Below are positions 33,089 to 41,809 of a stretch of DNA of 64,000 nt, piece after piece; the stretch's first letter is position 1; every line of letters starts with the position of its first letter. The stretch comes from CAZTAO01 sp964611645. Lineage in GTDB: Bacteria > Armatimonadota > UBA5829. The stretch is taken from positions 1 through 64,000 of the forward strand of contig CAZTAO010000019.1 of the NCBI GenBank assembly GCA_964611645.1, written 5' to 3'. The position numbers and the translations under genes were made by a program. The notes under the pieces are model-generated. The model was not told the DNA's origin and did no database searches. It worked only from the letters and a program-made list of their open reading frames with translations.

Positions 33089-33484
33089 ATGAAGACTTTC
33101 TCGGTTCGCACTTCTAAACGCAATGAGCTTATCAACATCACTTCCCACGTACAGCAGAGCGTGGCGGAGTCTGGGGTGAAGAGTGGTATTGCGTGCGTTT
33201 TCGTGCCTCACACCACCGCCGGAGTGACTATCAACGAGAATGCAGACCCGGACGTGGTGGTTGACGTGCTCTCCAGCCTGACCAAAATCGCTCCTGAGAA
33301 CCCCAACTATAAGCACTCCGAGGGCAATTCCGACGCCCACACCAAGTCCAGTCTCATCGGACCAACGCTAGCGGTGATCGTAGAAAATGGCCACATCCAG
33401 CTCGGAACCTGGCAGGCGATATACTTCGCGGAGTTCGACGGCCCGCGCAACCGGCAGTGCTGGGTGAAAGTTGTGGGGAGTTGA
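33089..33484 (+). CDS. yjbQ: YjbQ family protein (UPF0047)
   Basis: A 131-residue YjbQ/UPF0047 protein, with the conserved core 'FVPHTTAGVTINENADPDV' and the end block 'HIQLGTWQAIYFAEFDGPR'. Some members have weak thiamine-phosphate synthase activity, which gave the name 'secondary thiamine-phosphate synthase', but the physiological role is not settled. Length and all conserved His/Glu positions look normal. ATG 33089 is preceded by GGGAGG at 7-8 nt. The stop overlaps the likely start of trmFO (TTGA), so the two are translationally coupled. Confidence 0.9.
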   Translation: MKTFSVRTSKRNELINITSHVQQSVAESGVKSGIACVFVPHTTAGVTINENADPDVVVDVLSSLTKIAPENPNYKHSEGNSDAHTKSSLIGPTLAVIVENGHIQLGTWQAIYFAEFDGPRNRQCWVKVVGS

Positions 33485-34803
33485 CCGTACCGGAGCGCGT
33501 TACCATAGTAGGCGGCGGGCTTGCCGGCTGCGAAGCTGCCTGGCAGATTGCGCAGCGTGGGTTCCAGGTCCTGCTCTACGAAATGCGTCCCGGCAAGATG
33601 ACCCCCGCGCACTGCTCCGGCTGTCTTGCCGAGTTGGTGTGTTCAAGTTCTCTGAAGTCCGATAACCCCTCGACAGCCCACGGCGAGCTCAAGCACGAGA
33701 TGCGGCTTCTGGGTTCTCTGGTGATCGAATGCGCGGAGGGGGCCAGGGTCCCAGGCGGAGACGCTCTTTGCGTTGACCGTGACACGTTCGCCGAGCGGAT
33801 AACAGACAAGATCGTCTCCCACCCGAGTATCACCATCGTCCGCGAAGAGATATCTGAGATTCCCGAAGATGTTCCGACCATCATAGCCACCGGCCCCCTT
33901 ACCTCCGATCCTCTATGCCTGAGCATCTCCGAACTCACCGGCGCAAAACGGCTGCATTTCTTCGATGCCATCGCGCCGTCAGTCTGGCTGGACAGCATCG
34001 ACCAGAGCAAGGTTTTCGTGCAGTCCCGCTACGACAAGGGCGAAGCGGCATACATCAACTGCCCGATGGACGCGCGGCAGTATGAGGCATTCGTGAATGC
34101 CCTGCTCGAAGCCGAAAAGGCCGAAATGCATCTGCCGGAGGAAGAGAATCCGCAGTATTTCGAGGGGTGCCTGCCGATAGAAGTCATGGCGAGCAGGGGC
34201 AGGGAAACACTCTCCCACGGCACCATGAAACCAGTCGGCCTGACTGACCCCGTCACCGGCAGACGCCCCCATGCCGTCATCCAACTGCGCCAGGAGAACG
34301 CGGAGGGCACGGTCTGGGGTTTGGTAGGTTTCCAGACGCAGCTTAAGCAGGGGGAGCAGGAGCGGGTGTTCAGGATGATTCCGGGCCTGGAGAACGCCCG
34401 ATTCGTGCGACTTGGTTCCTGCCACCGCAACACCTACATCGACTCGCCAACGGTCCTCGATCCAACGCTGGAATGCCGACTCAAGCCGGGGTTGTTCTTC
34501 GCGGGGCAGTTGGTTGGGGTGGAGGGGTATATGGAGTCGGCGGCCAGCGGAATAATCTCCGGCATCAACGCCGCAAGGCTTCTCCAGGGCTTGAGTCTCG
34601 TCACACCGCCGCGGGAGACAGTAATCGGCTCACTGTTAAGCTACATCTCCAGCCCGCCGGTCAGGACATTCCAGCCAATGAACTCCAACTTCGGCATCCT
34701 CCCGGAGCCGCAGGGCGCAACCAAAAAGAAAGACCGAGCCACAATCCGCCTGGAATCCGCCCGCGCCGCGATTGAGGGGTTTGTGAAGTCACTAAACGTC
34801 TAG
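33481..34803 (+). CDS. trmFO: tRNA (uracil-54-C5)-methyltransferase, folate/FADH2-dependent
   Basis: TrmFO makes ribothymidine-54 in tRNA using methylenetetrahydrofolate and FADH2. Blocks: FAD-binding 'VTIVGGGLAGCEAAWQIAQRG' (in parts GGGLAGCEAA), 'LYEMRPGKMTPAH', 'LAELVCSSSLKSD' (family has ELVCSNS), 'GDALCVDRDTFAE', 'FFDAIAPSVWLDSI', 'INCPMDARQYEAF' and 'FFAGQLVGVEGYMESAASG'. About 440 residues, normal. The start is either TTG 33481, overlapping the yjbQ TGA, or GTG 33457; homology favours 33481. The use of TrmFO rather than TrmA is common in Gram-positive and early-branching phyla. Confidence 0.95.
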   Translation: MTVPERVTIVGGGLAGCEAAWQIAQRGFQVLLYEMRPGKMTPAHCSGCLAELVCSSSLKSDNPSTAHGELKHEMRLLGSLVIECAEGARVPGGDALCVDRDTFAERITDKIVSHPSITIVREEISEIPEDVPTIIATGPLTSDPLCLSISELTGAKRLHFFDAIAPSVWLDSIDQSKVFVQSRYDKGEAAYINCPMDARQYEAFVNALLEAEKAEMHLPEEENPQYFEGCLPIEVMASRGRETLSHGTMKPVGLTDPVTGRRPHAVIQLRQENAEGTVWGLVGFQTQLKQGEQERVFRMIPGLENARFVRLGSCHRNTYIDSPTVLDPTLECRLKPGLFFAGQLVGVEGYMESAASGIISGINAARLLQGLSLVTPPRETVIGSLLSYISSPPVRTFQPMNSNFGILPEPQGATKKKDRATIRLESARAAIEGFVKSLNV

Positions 34804-34812
34804 CCATTTCCA

Positions 34813-34887
34813 CGTTGGTTGAGCGAAGTCGAAACCAACGGTCCGTTGATTGCGCCATGATCGCGCGCGATTTGCAATCGCGTGCGA
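34813..34887. repeat. Two hairpins after trmFO, one of the GAGCGAAG-loop family
   Basis: First hairpin: CGTTGGTT (34813-34820), loop GAGCGAAGTCGA, AACCAACG (34833-34840). Its loop is close to the loops at 31115-31201 while the stem is unrelated. Second: TCGCGCGCGATT (34861-34872), loop TGC, AATCGCGTGCGA (34876-34887), one mismatch. Further small palindromes (CGCCTG / CAGGCG) follow to 34935. The convergent genes trmFO and the glycerate kinase both end here, so these may act as bidirectional terminators. Confidence 0.7.
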
Positions 34888-34941
34888 AACAGAACGCCTG
34901 GATTTGAAATCCGGCAGCTTCTTCCGCAGGCGTCAGTGCAA

Positions 34942-36075
34942 CTAACGCCCGATCAAGACCAACCTCATCGCCTGCTCCGTCACTCTCGATAGCAGCCCCG
35001 CAGCGTTGGACTGCGCCTCTTCTAAGGACATCGGCCTATCCACAATCGACAGCACCGCAATGGCGCCGTGTTCCAAAAGCTCGTAGCCCTCGGGCTCCAC
35101 TCCCCCGCCGATGGCCACAACCGGTACACCGGCATCCCGCGCCGCTTTGAGCACTCCGCTGATAGTCTTGCCGCCGAGGGTCTGTGAGTCAATACGGCCT
35201 TCCCCGGTGATAACCAGCGAAGCATTGGCCAGCAGATCATCAAAGTGAACAGCCTCCAGCACTATCTCGATTCCCGATCTGAGACCTGCCGCGATGAACG
35301 CCACAGCCCCCGCTCCAAGCCCGCCCGCCGCTCCTGCTCCAGGCATCTGCTCAATCTCAATTCCAAGCTGCTCCCGGATAATATGCGCCAGGTTAGCCAG
35401 CCCCGCGTCAAGTTCTGCGACCATCTCAGGAGCCGCGCCCTTCTGCGGTCCAAACACAGCCGATGCCCCCAGAGGGCCTGTGAGGGGATTGGTAACGTCG
35501 CACGCGACCATTACTTGTGTCTCGTGCAGTCGAGGATCCACTTTGGACACATCAATTGAGGCTATCCTGGCTAGTTCCCTCCCCCCGAATCCGACTTCCA
35601 CGCCCCTTGAGTCCTTGAAGCTGACCCCGAGAGCCTGGGCCGCTCCTATCCCCCCGTCATTGGTCGCGCTTCCTCCGATGCCCAGTATCAGCTTTCGGCA
35701 GCCTGAATCCAAGGCGGTTCTGATAAGTTCGCCGGTCCCGTAAGTGGTGGTATTGAGCGGGTTTCGGAGTTCCAGTGGCACAAGAGGCAGCCCGGAAGCC
35801 GCCGCCATCTCCACCACCGCAGTCTCACCATCCCCAAGTATACCGAAGAATGATTCTATCCTGTTGCCAAGCGGGTCGGTTGCCTGGGCGGCGACTATCT
35901 TTCCTCCCGTAGCCTTGACCAACGCCTCAACCGTTCCCTCTCCACCATCCGCCAGCGGCACAAGCACGGTCTCAGTGTCAGTCGAGGCCGCGCGGACCCC
36001 GGCAGCCATTGCCTCGGCTACCTCAACCGCAGACAAACTCCCCTTGAACGAATCCGGCGCTATTATTACTTTCAA
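34942..36075 (-). CDS. Glycerate kinase (GlxK/GarK type)
   Basis: A 377-residue type-II-fold glycerate kinase forming 2- or 3-phosphoglycerate from D-glycerate. Blocks: 'IIAPDSFKGSLSAVEVAEAM' at the start, 'VPLADGGEGTVEALV', 'ILGIGGSATNDGGIGAAQAL' (glycine-rich loop), 'MPGAGAAGGLGAGAVAFI' and 'VITGEGRIDSQTLGGKTISG'. Length fits. ATG 36075. Converges on trmFO. Possibly single-gene transcription unit. Confidence 0.93.
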   Translation of the reverse strand: MKVIIAPDSFKGSLSAVEVAEAMAAGVRAASTDTETVLVPLADGGEGTVEALVKATGGKIVAAQATDPLGNRIESFFGILGDGETAVVEMAAASGLPLVPLELRNPLNTTTYGTGELIRTALDSGCRKLILGIGGSATNDGGIGAAQALGVSFKDSRGVEVGFGGRELARIASIDVSKVDPRLHETQVMVACDVTNPLTGPLGASAVFGPQKGAAPEMVAELDAGLANLAHIIREQLGIEIEQMPGAGAAGGLGAGAVAFIAAGLRSGIEIVLEAVHFDDLLANASLVITGEGRIDSQTLGGKTISGVLKAARDAGVPVVAIGGGVEPEGYELLEHGAIAVLSIVDRPMSLEEAQSNAAGLLSRVTEQAMRLVLIGR

Positions 36076-36163
36076 CTCTCAACTCCACCCAATCGGACTT
36101 TCGCGCTCATTCTACTTGGAAACTAACCCGCGGTCAAACAACCATCGTTCAGGCGGGTGGGGT

Positions 36164-36207
36164 GCCCTCTCTCCCCGGCCTCCGGGGAGAGAGTTGGAGT
36201 GAGGGGA
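36164..36207. repeat. Short CCCTCTCCCCG-type repeat
   Basis: CCCTCTCTCCCCGG / CCGGGGAGAGAG hairpin followed by GTGAGGGG, the ordered pieces found in the longer copies at 11361-11447 and 46561-46650. It lies between glycerate kinase and the next gene. Confidence 0.7.
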
Positions 36208-36319
36208 AGAGAAGAAGCTTCCGACACCTCGCTTACCAAGACTAAACACATACTCAAACACAATCCGGCAGGAGTTGGCGGGGTGGATGGGGAATAGGTC
36301 TGTTGGTGAGGTGGAGAGA

Positions 36320-37240
36320 ATGACGCTGAAAACCGTGATAGGGCTTCTGGTGTTGGCTATGGGTTTGGGCGTTCTGTTGCCTACGGCCTTGGCTGCCCCG
36401 CTCGCCCGCGACCTGACCTACAAACAAAACAAGGATTCCGTGGACGTGCTCAAGGACGGAGTGCCTGTGGCTCGCTATGACTTCAGTCAATCGTTCCCCA
36501 CTCTGGATCTGCTGGGGCGGAGACTGGGTGACGAAAAGACCGAGATTGCCATCGCGTCTATCCGGGTTGGTTACGACAAGATCGAGGATGCGAATTTCTG
36601 GAACGTCAGCAAAACCCGCGGTGGCACGATCAAACAGACGGCTTTGAACTTTGACTCGATAGAGCCTGGTTACTGGAACATACACGCGTCCAACGAGTGG
36701 ATCGGGCGTGGGAATAAGCTGATCTGCCGGGAGGACAGGCGTCACTCATTTCTGAGTTCCCCGGATGGCTTGGTGGTCTCAACTATGATCACCCTGTTCC
36801 CGGCGAACGGCGACCTGCATCTAGAATACACAGACAAGGCTTTCTACCGACTGCAATTGCCCGCCGGCACAGACTACAAGCTTGCCAATTCGCTGGGGAG
36901 CCCGGACCGCAAGTGCATAGGGCAGCGCGCCCAATGGCTCCTGGCACAGGCGAAAGTAATGGGTAACCCCTATTCGTTTGCGCTGTTCGATCTGCCGGCC
37001 AACTACGGCTATCCGGTTCAATGGAACCTGGGCCCCGCCGATATCCTTTCGGCTGATCCTTTCGCCAAATGGCAAGGCAGCACCGGCAAGTATGCCCTCA
37101 CCATCCCGGACCTCGGTGCGGAGGCATTCGTATATGTGTGCCTGGTGGCTCCGGGGGAGTTGCCGGTGGACAGAGTAAAGGCGTTTGCGCGGGAGAGGCT
37201 GCGTGTGCCTGAGGAGAAGAGTAATGCCGGTAACCCCTGA
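36320..37240 (+). CDS. Secreted protein of unknown function
   Basis: A 306-residue exported protein. Residues 1-24 form a signal peptide ('TVIGLLVLAMGLGVLLPTALAA'; cleavage after ALA). The mature part is predicted to be beta-rich, with 'NIHASNEWIGRGNKLICRED', 'STMITLFPANGDLHLEYTD' and 'GTDYKLANSLGSPDRKCIG' as recognisable strands. It does not match any family I can name; the layout is reminiscent of sugar-binding beta-sandwiches. ATG 36320 follows GGAGAG directly; the frame extends upstream to 36275 without homology. The last 17 bp overlap the Nif3-like gene, so they are probably coupled. Confidence 0.65.
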   Translation: MTLKTVIGLLVLAMGLGVLLPTALAAPLARDLTYKQNKDSVDVLKDGVPVARYDFSQSFPTLDLLGRRLGDEKTEIAIASIRVGYDKIEDANFWNVSKTRGGTIKQTALNFDSIEPGYWNIHASNEWIGRGNKLICREDRRHSFLSSPDGLVVSTMITLFPANGDLHLEYTDKAFYRLQLPAGTDYKLANSLGSPDRKCIGQRAQWLLAQAKVMGNPYSFALFDLPANYGYPVQWNLGPADILSADPFAKWQGSTGKYALTIPDLGAEAFVYVCLVAPGELPVDRVKAFARERLRVPEEKSNAGNP

Positions 37241-38015
37241 ACAGATCGTACAGAGAGTCCATACCGTCTCCGAGACCAACAGCCACGAAGACATCGTTGT
37301 GTTCGGTGACAGGGACAAGTCAGTCAACCGGGTGCTGGTATGCTGGATGGCGACTCCGGAAGCCATCCTCGAGGCCGCCAAGCTGGAAGCCGATATGCTT
37401 ATCTGCCATGAGTCGCTGTTCTTCCCATACGAGGCCGAACACACGGGAAGCAACCCTGATTTCCTCACTTGGCCGGCTAACGTGAATCGTGTGAGGCTGC
37501 TGGCCCAGATCAACCTGACCTGCGCCCGGTTCCACTACAGCGCGGACAAACTGACCATCTTCGACACCATCGCCCAGCAGTTGGGCCTGTCGGACATAGT
37601 TGTCGACGAACCGGATTTCATGAGAGTATACAAAGTGGAACCGATCACATACGCCCAGTTGCTCGAACAGATTGAGAGCCGAGGGTTCAATATCCAGCGG
37701 CGGACTCTGGGCGATCCTGGCCGTGTCGTCACTCGGATCGGTCTGCCGTGGGGTGGTATGGGGCTATCGGTGAACATTTCCTACAGCCAGAGGCTGGTGG
37801 AAATGGGCTGTGAGGTTCTTATAGGCGGGGAAGCCGACAGCTACACCTTCCACTTCGCCAAGGAATCAGGTGTGGAGTTCGTGGAGACAGGCCACGAGGC
37901 AAGCGAAAACCCGGGCCTTGGCGCATTCTGCGATTGGCTGCGCACCCAGTTCCCGAGCTTGGAAGTGCATCATTTTGAGAACCCGCCAGCATACGAGGCG
38001 CCGGGCGGGTGTTAG
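37224..38015 (+). CDS. Nif3-like dinuclear metal-centre protein, degenerate metal site
   Basis: A 263-residue NIF3/YbgI-family protein (annotated elsewhere as GTP cyclohydrolase 1 type 2 homologue). The C-terminal signature 'FVETGHEASENPGLGAFCDWL' and the central 'CEVLIGGEADSYTFHFAKESG' are typical. The usual N-terminal metal ligands HHP and HTxxD are changed: 'MLICHESLFFPYE' has Cys-His-Glu in the first and 'CARFHYSADK' stands for the second. Thus only part of the dinuclear site is intact. ATG 37224 has GAGGAG just upstream and lies inside the previous gene. Activity is unknown for most of the family. Confidence 0.75.
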   Translation: MPVTPEQIVQRVHTVSETNSHEDIVVFGDRDKSVNRVLVCWMATPEAILEAAKLEADMLICHESLFFPYEAEHTGSNPDFLTWPANVNRVRLLAQINLTCARFHYSADKLTIFDTIAQQLGLSDIVVDEPDFMRVYKVEPITYAQLLEQIESRGFNIQRRTLGDPGRVVTRIGLPWGGMGLSVNISYSQRLVEMGCEVLIGGEADSYTFHFAKESGVEFVETGHEASENPGLGAFCDWLRTQFPSLEVHHFENPPAYEAPGGC

Positions 38016-38086
38016 CTTTTTGGCGTTGGTAGTCGTCTATTCATGATCGGGCATCCGACCGTTGCTTGTGAAAGGAGTCTGAGGAC

Positions 38087-39460
38087 TTGTCGATTGTTGA
38101 TAAACTGGAACACAAACTGGATAACCGCGACCCGATATCGAGGGCGGAGGCCATTCGGCAGCTTGGAGCTATGGTAGAGGCTGGGGAGGCGCCGGTAGGC
38201 GCTGAGCTTGATGAGGTCAACCTCCACTTCCATACATTCTTCAGCTATAACGCCAACATGTGGTCGCCCAGCCGGATAGCGTGGGAAGCCAGGAAGTATG
38301 GACTCAAAGCAGCCGGGATTGTGGATTTCGACGTGCTGGATGGGGTGGGGGAGTTCCTTTCCGCCGCCGAGACCCCCGGCATCGATCTGCGGGCCTGTGC
38401 CGCTCTTGAGACCAGGGTCTTCCTCAGCGAATACTCGGACAAAGTCATGACCTCGCCCAATGAACCGGGAGTCACTTACTTTATGGCCGGCGGCTGTTGG
38501 AAGAAGCCCGACCCGGGTTCGGAACCGGGCCTTGTGCTGCAGAAGATGCGAGACATGGCCAGAGACCGCAACCTGAGCGTTATGACTAGAGTGAACGACT
38601 TTCTGGACGCTGTTCGGCTGGACTACGAACACGACGTCCTGCCTCTGACCCCTTCGGGCAACGCCACCGAGAGGCATATGCTCGCGGCCTATGATGACAA
38701 GGCCCGCAACGTGTTCCTGGATCCCGCGAAGCTGGCATTGTTCTGGGCTGCGAAGTTGGGTGTTTCGGAATCCGCTGCCGCGGAGTTACTGGAGGACACG
38801 CCCAAGCTCCACGAGAAGATGCGCTCCGCCCTTATGAAGTTCGGCGGAGTGGGGTATGTTCCGCCGACTGCGGACACATTCCCGACCATCGAGAGCGTTG
38901 TTGGGATGATCGTGGGCATGGGCGCGCTTCCGACCGCCACCTGGCTCGACGGCACAACCGATGGCGAGGCTGATATCGAAGCTCTGCTGGGAGTATTGGC
39001 GTCCAAGGGAGTTGTGGCGATGAACATAGTCCCGGAGCGCAACTGGAACATCAAAGACCCCGAGGAGAAGCGAATCAAGGTGGAGAATCTGGGCAAGGCC
39101 GTGCGCGCTGCCAAGGCTATCGACTTCCCGCTTTGCGTCGGCACCGAAATGAACAAGGCCGGGCTGCCGTTTGTGGACAACTTCTCCGCTCCCGAGCTCG
39201 CGCCGTTCGCGAAAGACTTCATCGATGGCGCCTACTTCTTCTGGGGCCACACATTCCTCGCCAAGAACGCCGGAATGGGCTATTACAGCCCGTGGGCCGA
39301 AGCCAACCTCGACTCCCGCAAGGCAAAGAATGAGTTCTACACAAAGGCAGGGGAGTTGGCCGAACCGAAAATGGTGCGGAAGATGGCGGCTGAGAAGCTG
39401 TGGGATATGCACAATCTGTCCGCTGCGGGCGTGTTGAGGATGTTGCGAGGCCAGGAGTAG
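38087..39460 (+). CDS. PHP-domain-like protein of unknown function
   Basis: A 457-residue protein whose residues about 40-110 fit a PHP (polymerase and histidinol phosphatase) fold: 'DEVNLHFHTFFSYNANMWSP' (HxH metal motif) and 'RKYGLKAAGIVDFDVLDGVG' (the second strand with D-x-D in place of the usual D-H). A later block 'DFPLCVGTEMNKAG' resembles the barrel's Glu-bearing strand. No polymerase part is present. TTG start at 38087 has AAAGGAG 11 nt upstream. Likely a metal-dependent phosphoesterase; the substrate is unknown. Confidence 0.6.
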   Translation: MSIVDKLEHKLDNRDPISRAEAIRQLGAMVEAGEAPVGAELDEVNLHFHTFFSYNANMWSPSRIAWEARKYGLKAAGIVDFDVLDGVGEFLSAAETPGIDLRACAALETRVFLSEYSDKVMTSPNEPGVTYFMAGGCWKKPDPGSEPGLVLQKMRDMARDRNLSVMTRVNDFLDAVRLDYEHDVLPLTPSGNATERHMLAAYDDKARNVFLDPAKLALFWAAKLGVSESAAAELLEDTPKLHEKMRSALMKFGGVGYVPPTADTFPTIESVVGMIVGMGALPTATWLDGTTDGEADIEALLGVLASKGVVAMNIVPERNWNIKDPEEKRIKVENLGKAVRAAKAIDFPLCVGTEMNKAGLPFVDNFSAPELAPFAKDFIDGAYFFWGHTFLAKNAGMGYYSPWAEANLDSRKAKNEFYTKAGELAEPKMVRKMAAEKLWDMHNLSAAGVLRMLRGQE

Positions 39461-39504
39461 CATTAGGTGCGGGGTGGAATGTGCGGAACACTGAGTGAGA
39501 GGAA

Positions 39505-39581
39505 TTGGTCGGGGCGGGCGGATTTGAACCGCCGACCTCTCAGTCCCGAACCGAGCGCTCTGCCAAGCTGAGCCACGCCCC
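39505..39581 (-). tRNA. tRNA-Pro (CGG)
   Basis: Complete cloverleaf on the minus strand, acceptor CGGGGCG / CGCCCCG, anticodon loop TTCGGGA (anticodon CGG), T-loop TTCAAAT, encoded CCA (39507-39505). Confidence 0.95.
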
Positions 39582-39918
39582 GATCAACGAAACGATTATA
39601 GCACAATGGCTCGCCGCCCTGCAAACACTCTCGGCAGCAAATCAGAGCTGGACAATGCTGCGGGAACTTGTATAGGCGTGTTGCGGGAATGTCGGTTAGC
39701 ACTGACTCTCCAACAGCCATCTGCGCAAGTTCCCGCAGCTATGTTGTCTGTTGGGTGAAAGCTTTGCGTGTCTTCGGTAGCGAGATTGTGCAGATTTGTA
39801 AGGCTTGTGTGTAACTGGCTGCTAGCGAAGCAACCGGCTGTAGTCCGCCTTCCCGTCCCTTTTCTGGCTTTCTCTCATTTCTGGTTTTCTGTTGAACCGG
39901 CCCCGCGAAGCGAATTGT
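39582..39918. other. Non-coding gap between tRNA genes
   Basis: No gene is seen. Contents: a small element with 14-bp terminal inverted repeats (39657-39739) and degenerate 'tttctggctttctc' repeats near 39860-39890. The tRNA operon promoter follows at 39919. Confidence 0.6.
39657..39739. repeat. 83-bp element with 14-bp perfect terminal inverted repeats
   Basis: GCTGCGGGAACTTG (39657-39670) and CAAGTTCCCGCAGC (39726-39739) are exact complements with a 55-bp centre that contains a third partial copy (TTGCGGGAATGT, 39681-39692). The shape fits a MITE-like element, though no clear target duplication flanks it. It could also be a long hairpin. Confidence 0.6.
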
Positions 39919-39947
39919 TTGACACCGAAACAGCGTTTTGATATACT
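39919..39947 (+). promoter_or_regulatory. Near-consensus sigma70 promoter of the tRNA operon
   Basis: TTGACA (39919-39924), 17-bp spacer, TATACT (39942-39947). Transcription start near 39954, about 30 bp before tRNA-Val. Confidence 0.85.
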
Positions 39948-39984
39948 TTATTCACCCTAAGGCGAACGGATTGGAGTTCATCCT

Positions 39985-40060
39985 GGGCGAATAGCTCAGT
40001 TGGGAGAGCGCTTCCCTTACACGGAAGATGTCACAGGTTCGAGTCCTGTTTCGCCCACCA
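39985..40060 (+). tRNA. tRNA-Val (TAC)
   Basis: Acceptor GGGCGAA, anticodon loop CTTACAC (anticodon TAC), T-loop TTCGAGT, encoded CCA. First gene of a four-tRNA operon. Confidence 0.95.
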
Positions 40061-40068
40061 GGGTTTAT

Positions 40069-40145
40069 GGGGGTGTAGCTCAGTTGGTTAGAGCGCCTGC
40101 CTGTCACGTAGGAGGCCGCGAGTTCGAGTCTCGTCATCCCCGCCA
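40069..40145 (+). tRNA. tRNA-Asp (GTC)
   Basis: Acceptor GGGGGTG / CATCCCC, anticodon loop CTGTCAC (anticodon GTC), encoded CCA. Confidence 0.95.
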
Positions 40146-40189
40146 CCATCTCCCCGAAGCCAAGCGTGGCTTCGGAGCGCGTTGTTCGA

Positions 40190-40265
<76 letters not shown>

Positions 40266-40274
40266 CTCTTTCCC

Positions 40275-40349
40275 GCCGACGTAGCTCAGTGGTAGAGCAG
40301 GGCTTTCGTAAAGCTCAGGCCGTGGGTTCGAGTCCCTCCGTCGGCTCCA
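40275..40349 (+). tRNA. tRNA-Thr (CGT), probable integration target
   Basis: Acceptor GCCGACG, anticodon loop TTCGTAA (anticodon CGT), encoded CCA. A broken integrase gene ends 46 bp past its 3' end, the usual placement for an element that integrates into a tRNA 3' end. Confidence 0.93.
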
Positions 40350-40394
40350 GTGTTTAGCCTCAGATTTGCAAAACCTCAGTAAGAAATGCCACAT

Positions 40395-41035
40395 CTAGGC
40401 CATATTTGGTTTTGACTCTTCGGTTTCAGAAGCCGCCTTAGCCTCAAGATTGAACTTCTTAGCGGCCTCCATTAGTTGGTGTATTGCGGCCACAGAAGGG
40501 TCCTGCATGCTGGGGTTGGGGTGCTGGTATTTGTCCTGAGTAAATGCTGTGGTAGCATGGCCCAGGCGAGCCGCCACAATGGTTGTGGGTATCTCTGCTT
40601 CCATCAGGGCTGTGGCTTGTGTGTGTCTGTAGCCACGCACTCTGATGCGGATACCATGCTCCTTGGCCAAACGTGCGAAAGCACCGGTTATCCCATCAGG
40701 AGTCAGGCGCTCGCCATCCTTGTTGCATCCTACCCACGGAGTTTCCATCCCCTCAGACTTCTGCCTCTACTGTTCGACCGCGAGTATCTCCTGCAGATCG
40801 ATGTCCATCTTCACAAGCCTTACGTTCTCCGACTTCGTTGCCTTCAGTTCTACACGTCCCGGTACCTGTATGAGGTTATGTCTCACGGTGATGTAGCCAG
40901 TTGCGAAATCTATGTCAGCCCACTGCAGCGCCAACGCCTCTCCGCTCCTAACGCCTGTGTACACGACTACTAGCACGGGGATTCGGTATTTCCATCCCCC
41001 GATGGCGTTGAGTGTCTTGGCGATACTGAACATGA
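40395..41035 (-). pseudogene. Tyrosine recombinase (integrase) remnant with in-frame TAG and lost N-terminus
   Basis: The catalytic domain of a phage-type integrase. 'LVVVYTGVRSGEALALQWAD' carries the first Arg; 'LKATKSENVRLVKM' the Lys strand; after 'ILAVEQ' the frame meets TAG (40769-40767) and continues in the same frame as 'RQKSEGMETPWVGCNKDG' into 'IRVRGYRHTQATALM' (second Arg; the normal His of HxLR is Arg here), 'VAARLGHATTAF' and the nucleophile Tyr of 'TQDKYQH'. The core-binding N-terminal domain is absent: at about 41030 the sequence changes to antisense of nuoN. The gene is therefore dead by both truncation and nonsense mutation. It ends beside tRNA-Thr. Confidence 0.85.
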
Positions 41036-41640
41036 CTGCCGGCAACCTCCTCGCGCTGCTACAGAACAACATCAAGCGCATGCTTGCCTACTCATCCATC
41101 GCGCACATGGGCTATCTGCTCATACCACTCATAGCAGGTGGAACAGAAGGCGCAGCCTCGATAGCGTTCTACCTGGCATCGTATTTCGCCACCACAATCG
41201 CGGCATTTGGGGTAGTAGCTGCCTTGTCGGCTTCTCGGAGGGTGGGGGATAGTGACAGCCTGGATGACTATCGGGGATTGTCGCGCCGGAACCCCATCCT
41301 GGCAGCAGTCCTCACCCTCGCGCTACTTTCGCTGGTAGGCATTCCGCTGACCTCCGGCTTCTTCGCCAAACTCTATATCTTCGGCGCGGCGGCCGGTATG
41401 GGGATGTGGCTGCTGCTGATCGTGGGTGTGGTGAACACCGGCATGTCCGCGTTCTACTACTTGCGTGTTGTTATAGCGATGTACTCAGATGACAACGAGC
41501 AGCGCGAGCCGATCCCACCTATCGACCTCCCGATCCAGATAGCTCTCGCCGCCTGCTCATCTGTCATCGTCTTCTTCGGCATCTACCCCACACCCCTGAT
41601 CCGCCTGGCCGAAGCTGCCACAGCAATGTTTGGGCGATAG
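41034..41640 (+). pseudogene. nuoN: NADH-quinone oxidoreductase subunit N, 5'-deleted
   Basis: About the last 200 residues of NuoN, a proton-pumping membrane subunit of complex I. It opens at 'MTAGNLLALLQNNIKRMLAY' followed by 'SSIAHMGYLLIPL', which in full-length NuoN (about 480 residues) is near residue 290, and runs through 'RNPILAAVLTLALLSLVGIP', 'LTSGFFAKLYIF' to a normal C-terminus. Everything upstream is replaced by the integrase remnant on the other strand, and no other nuo gene is present. The frame technically remains open upstream to 40912, but that part is antisense integrase. Deletion during excision or insertion of the element is likely; a misassembly is the alternative. Confidence 0.85.
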
Positions 41641-41809
41641 GTCGGCACGCTGTTTCAACTGCCGCGGCTTTCCTCGGTGGCGCGTACGAACCGCGTCCTA
41701 TTTGTCGTATGTGTCCTATATGTCCTATCAGCCCCGGACTTGCCCCAGGCCATACATTCTCAACTATATTATGTCGGCAACCAACTCGCGTGAAGAACGC
41801 CTAACAATT

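Noticed and set aside
40912..41033. Native N-terminus of nuoN
   Set aside because: The translation here is antisense to the integrase catalytic domain and has no similarity to NuoN; homology begins near 41034.
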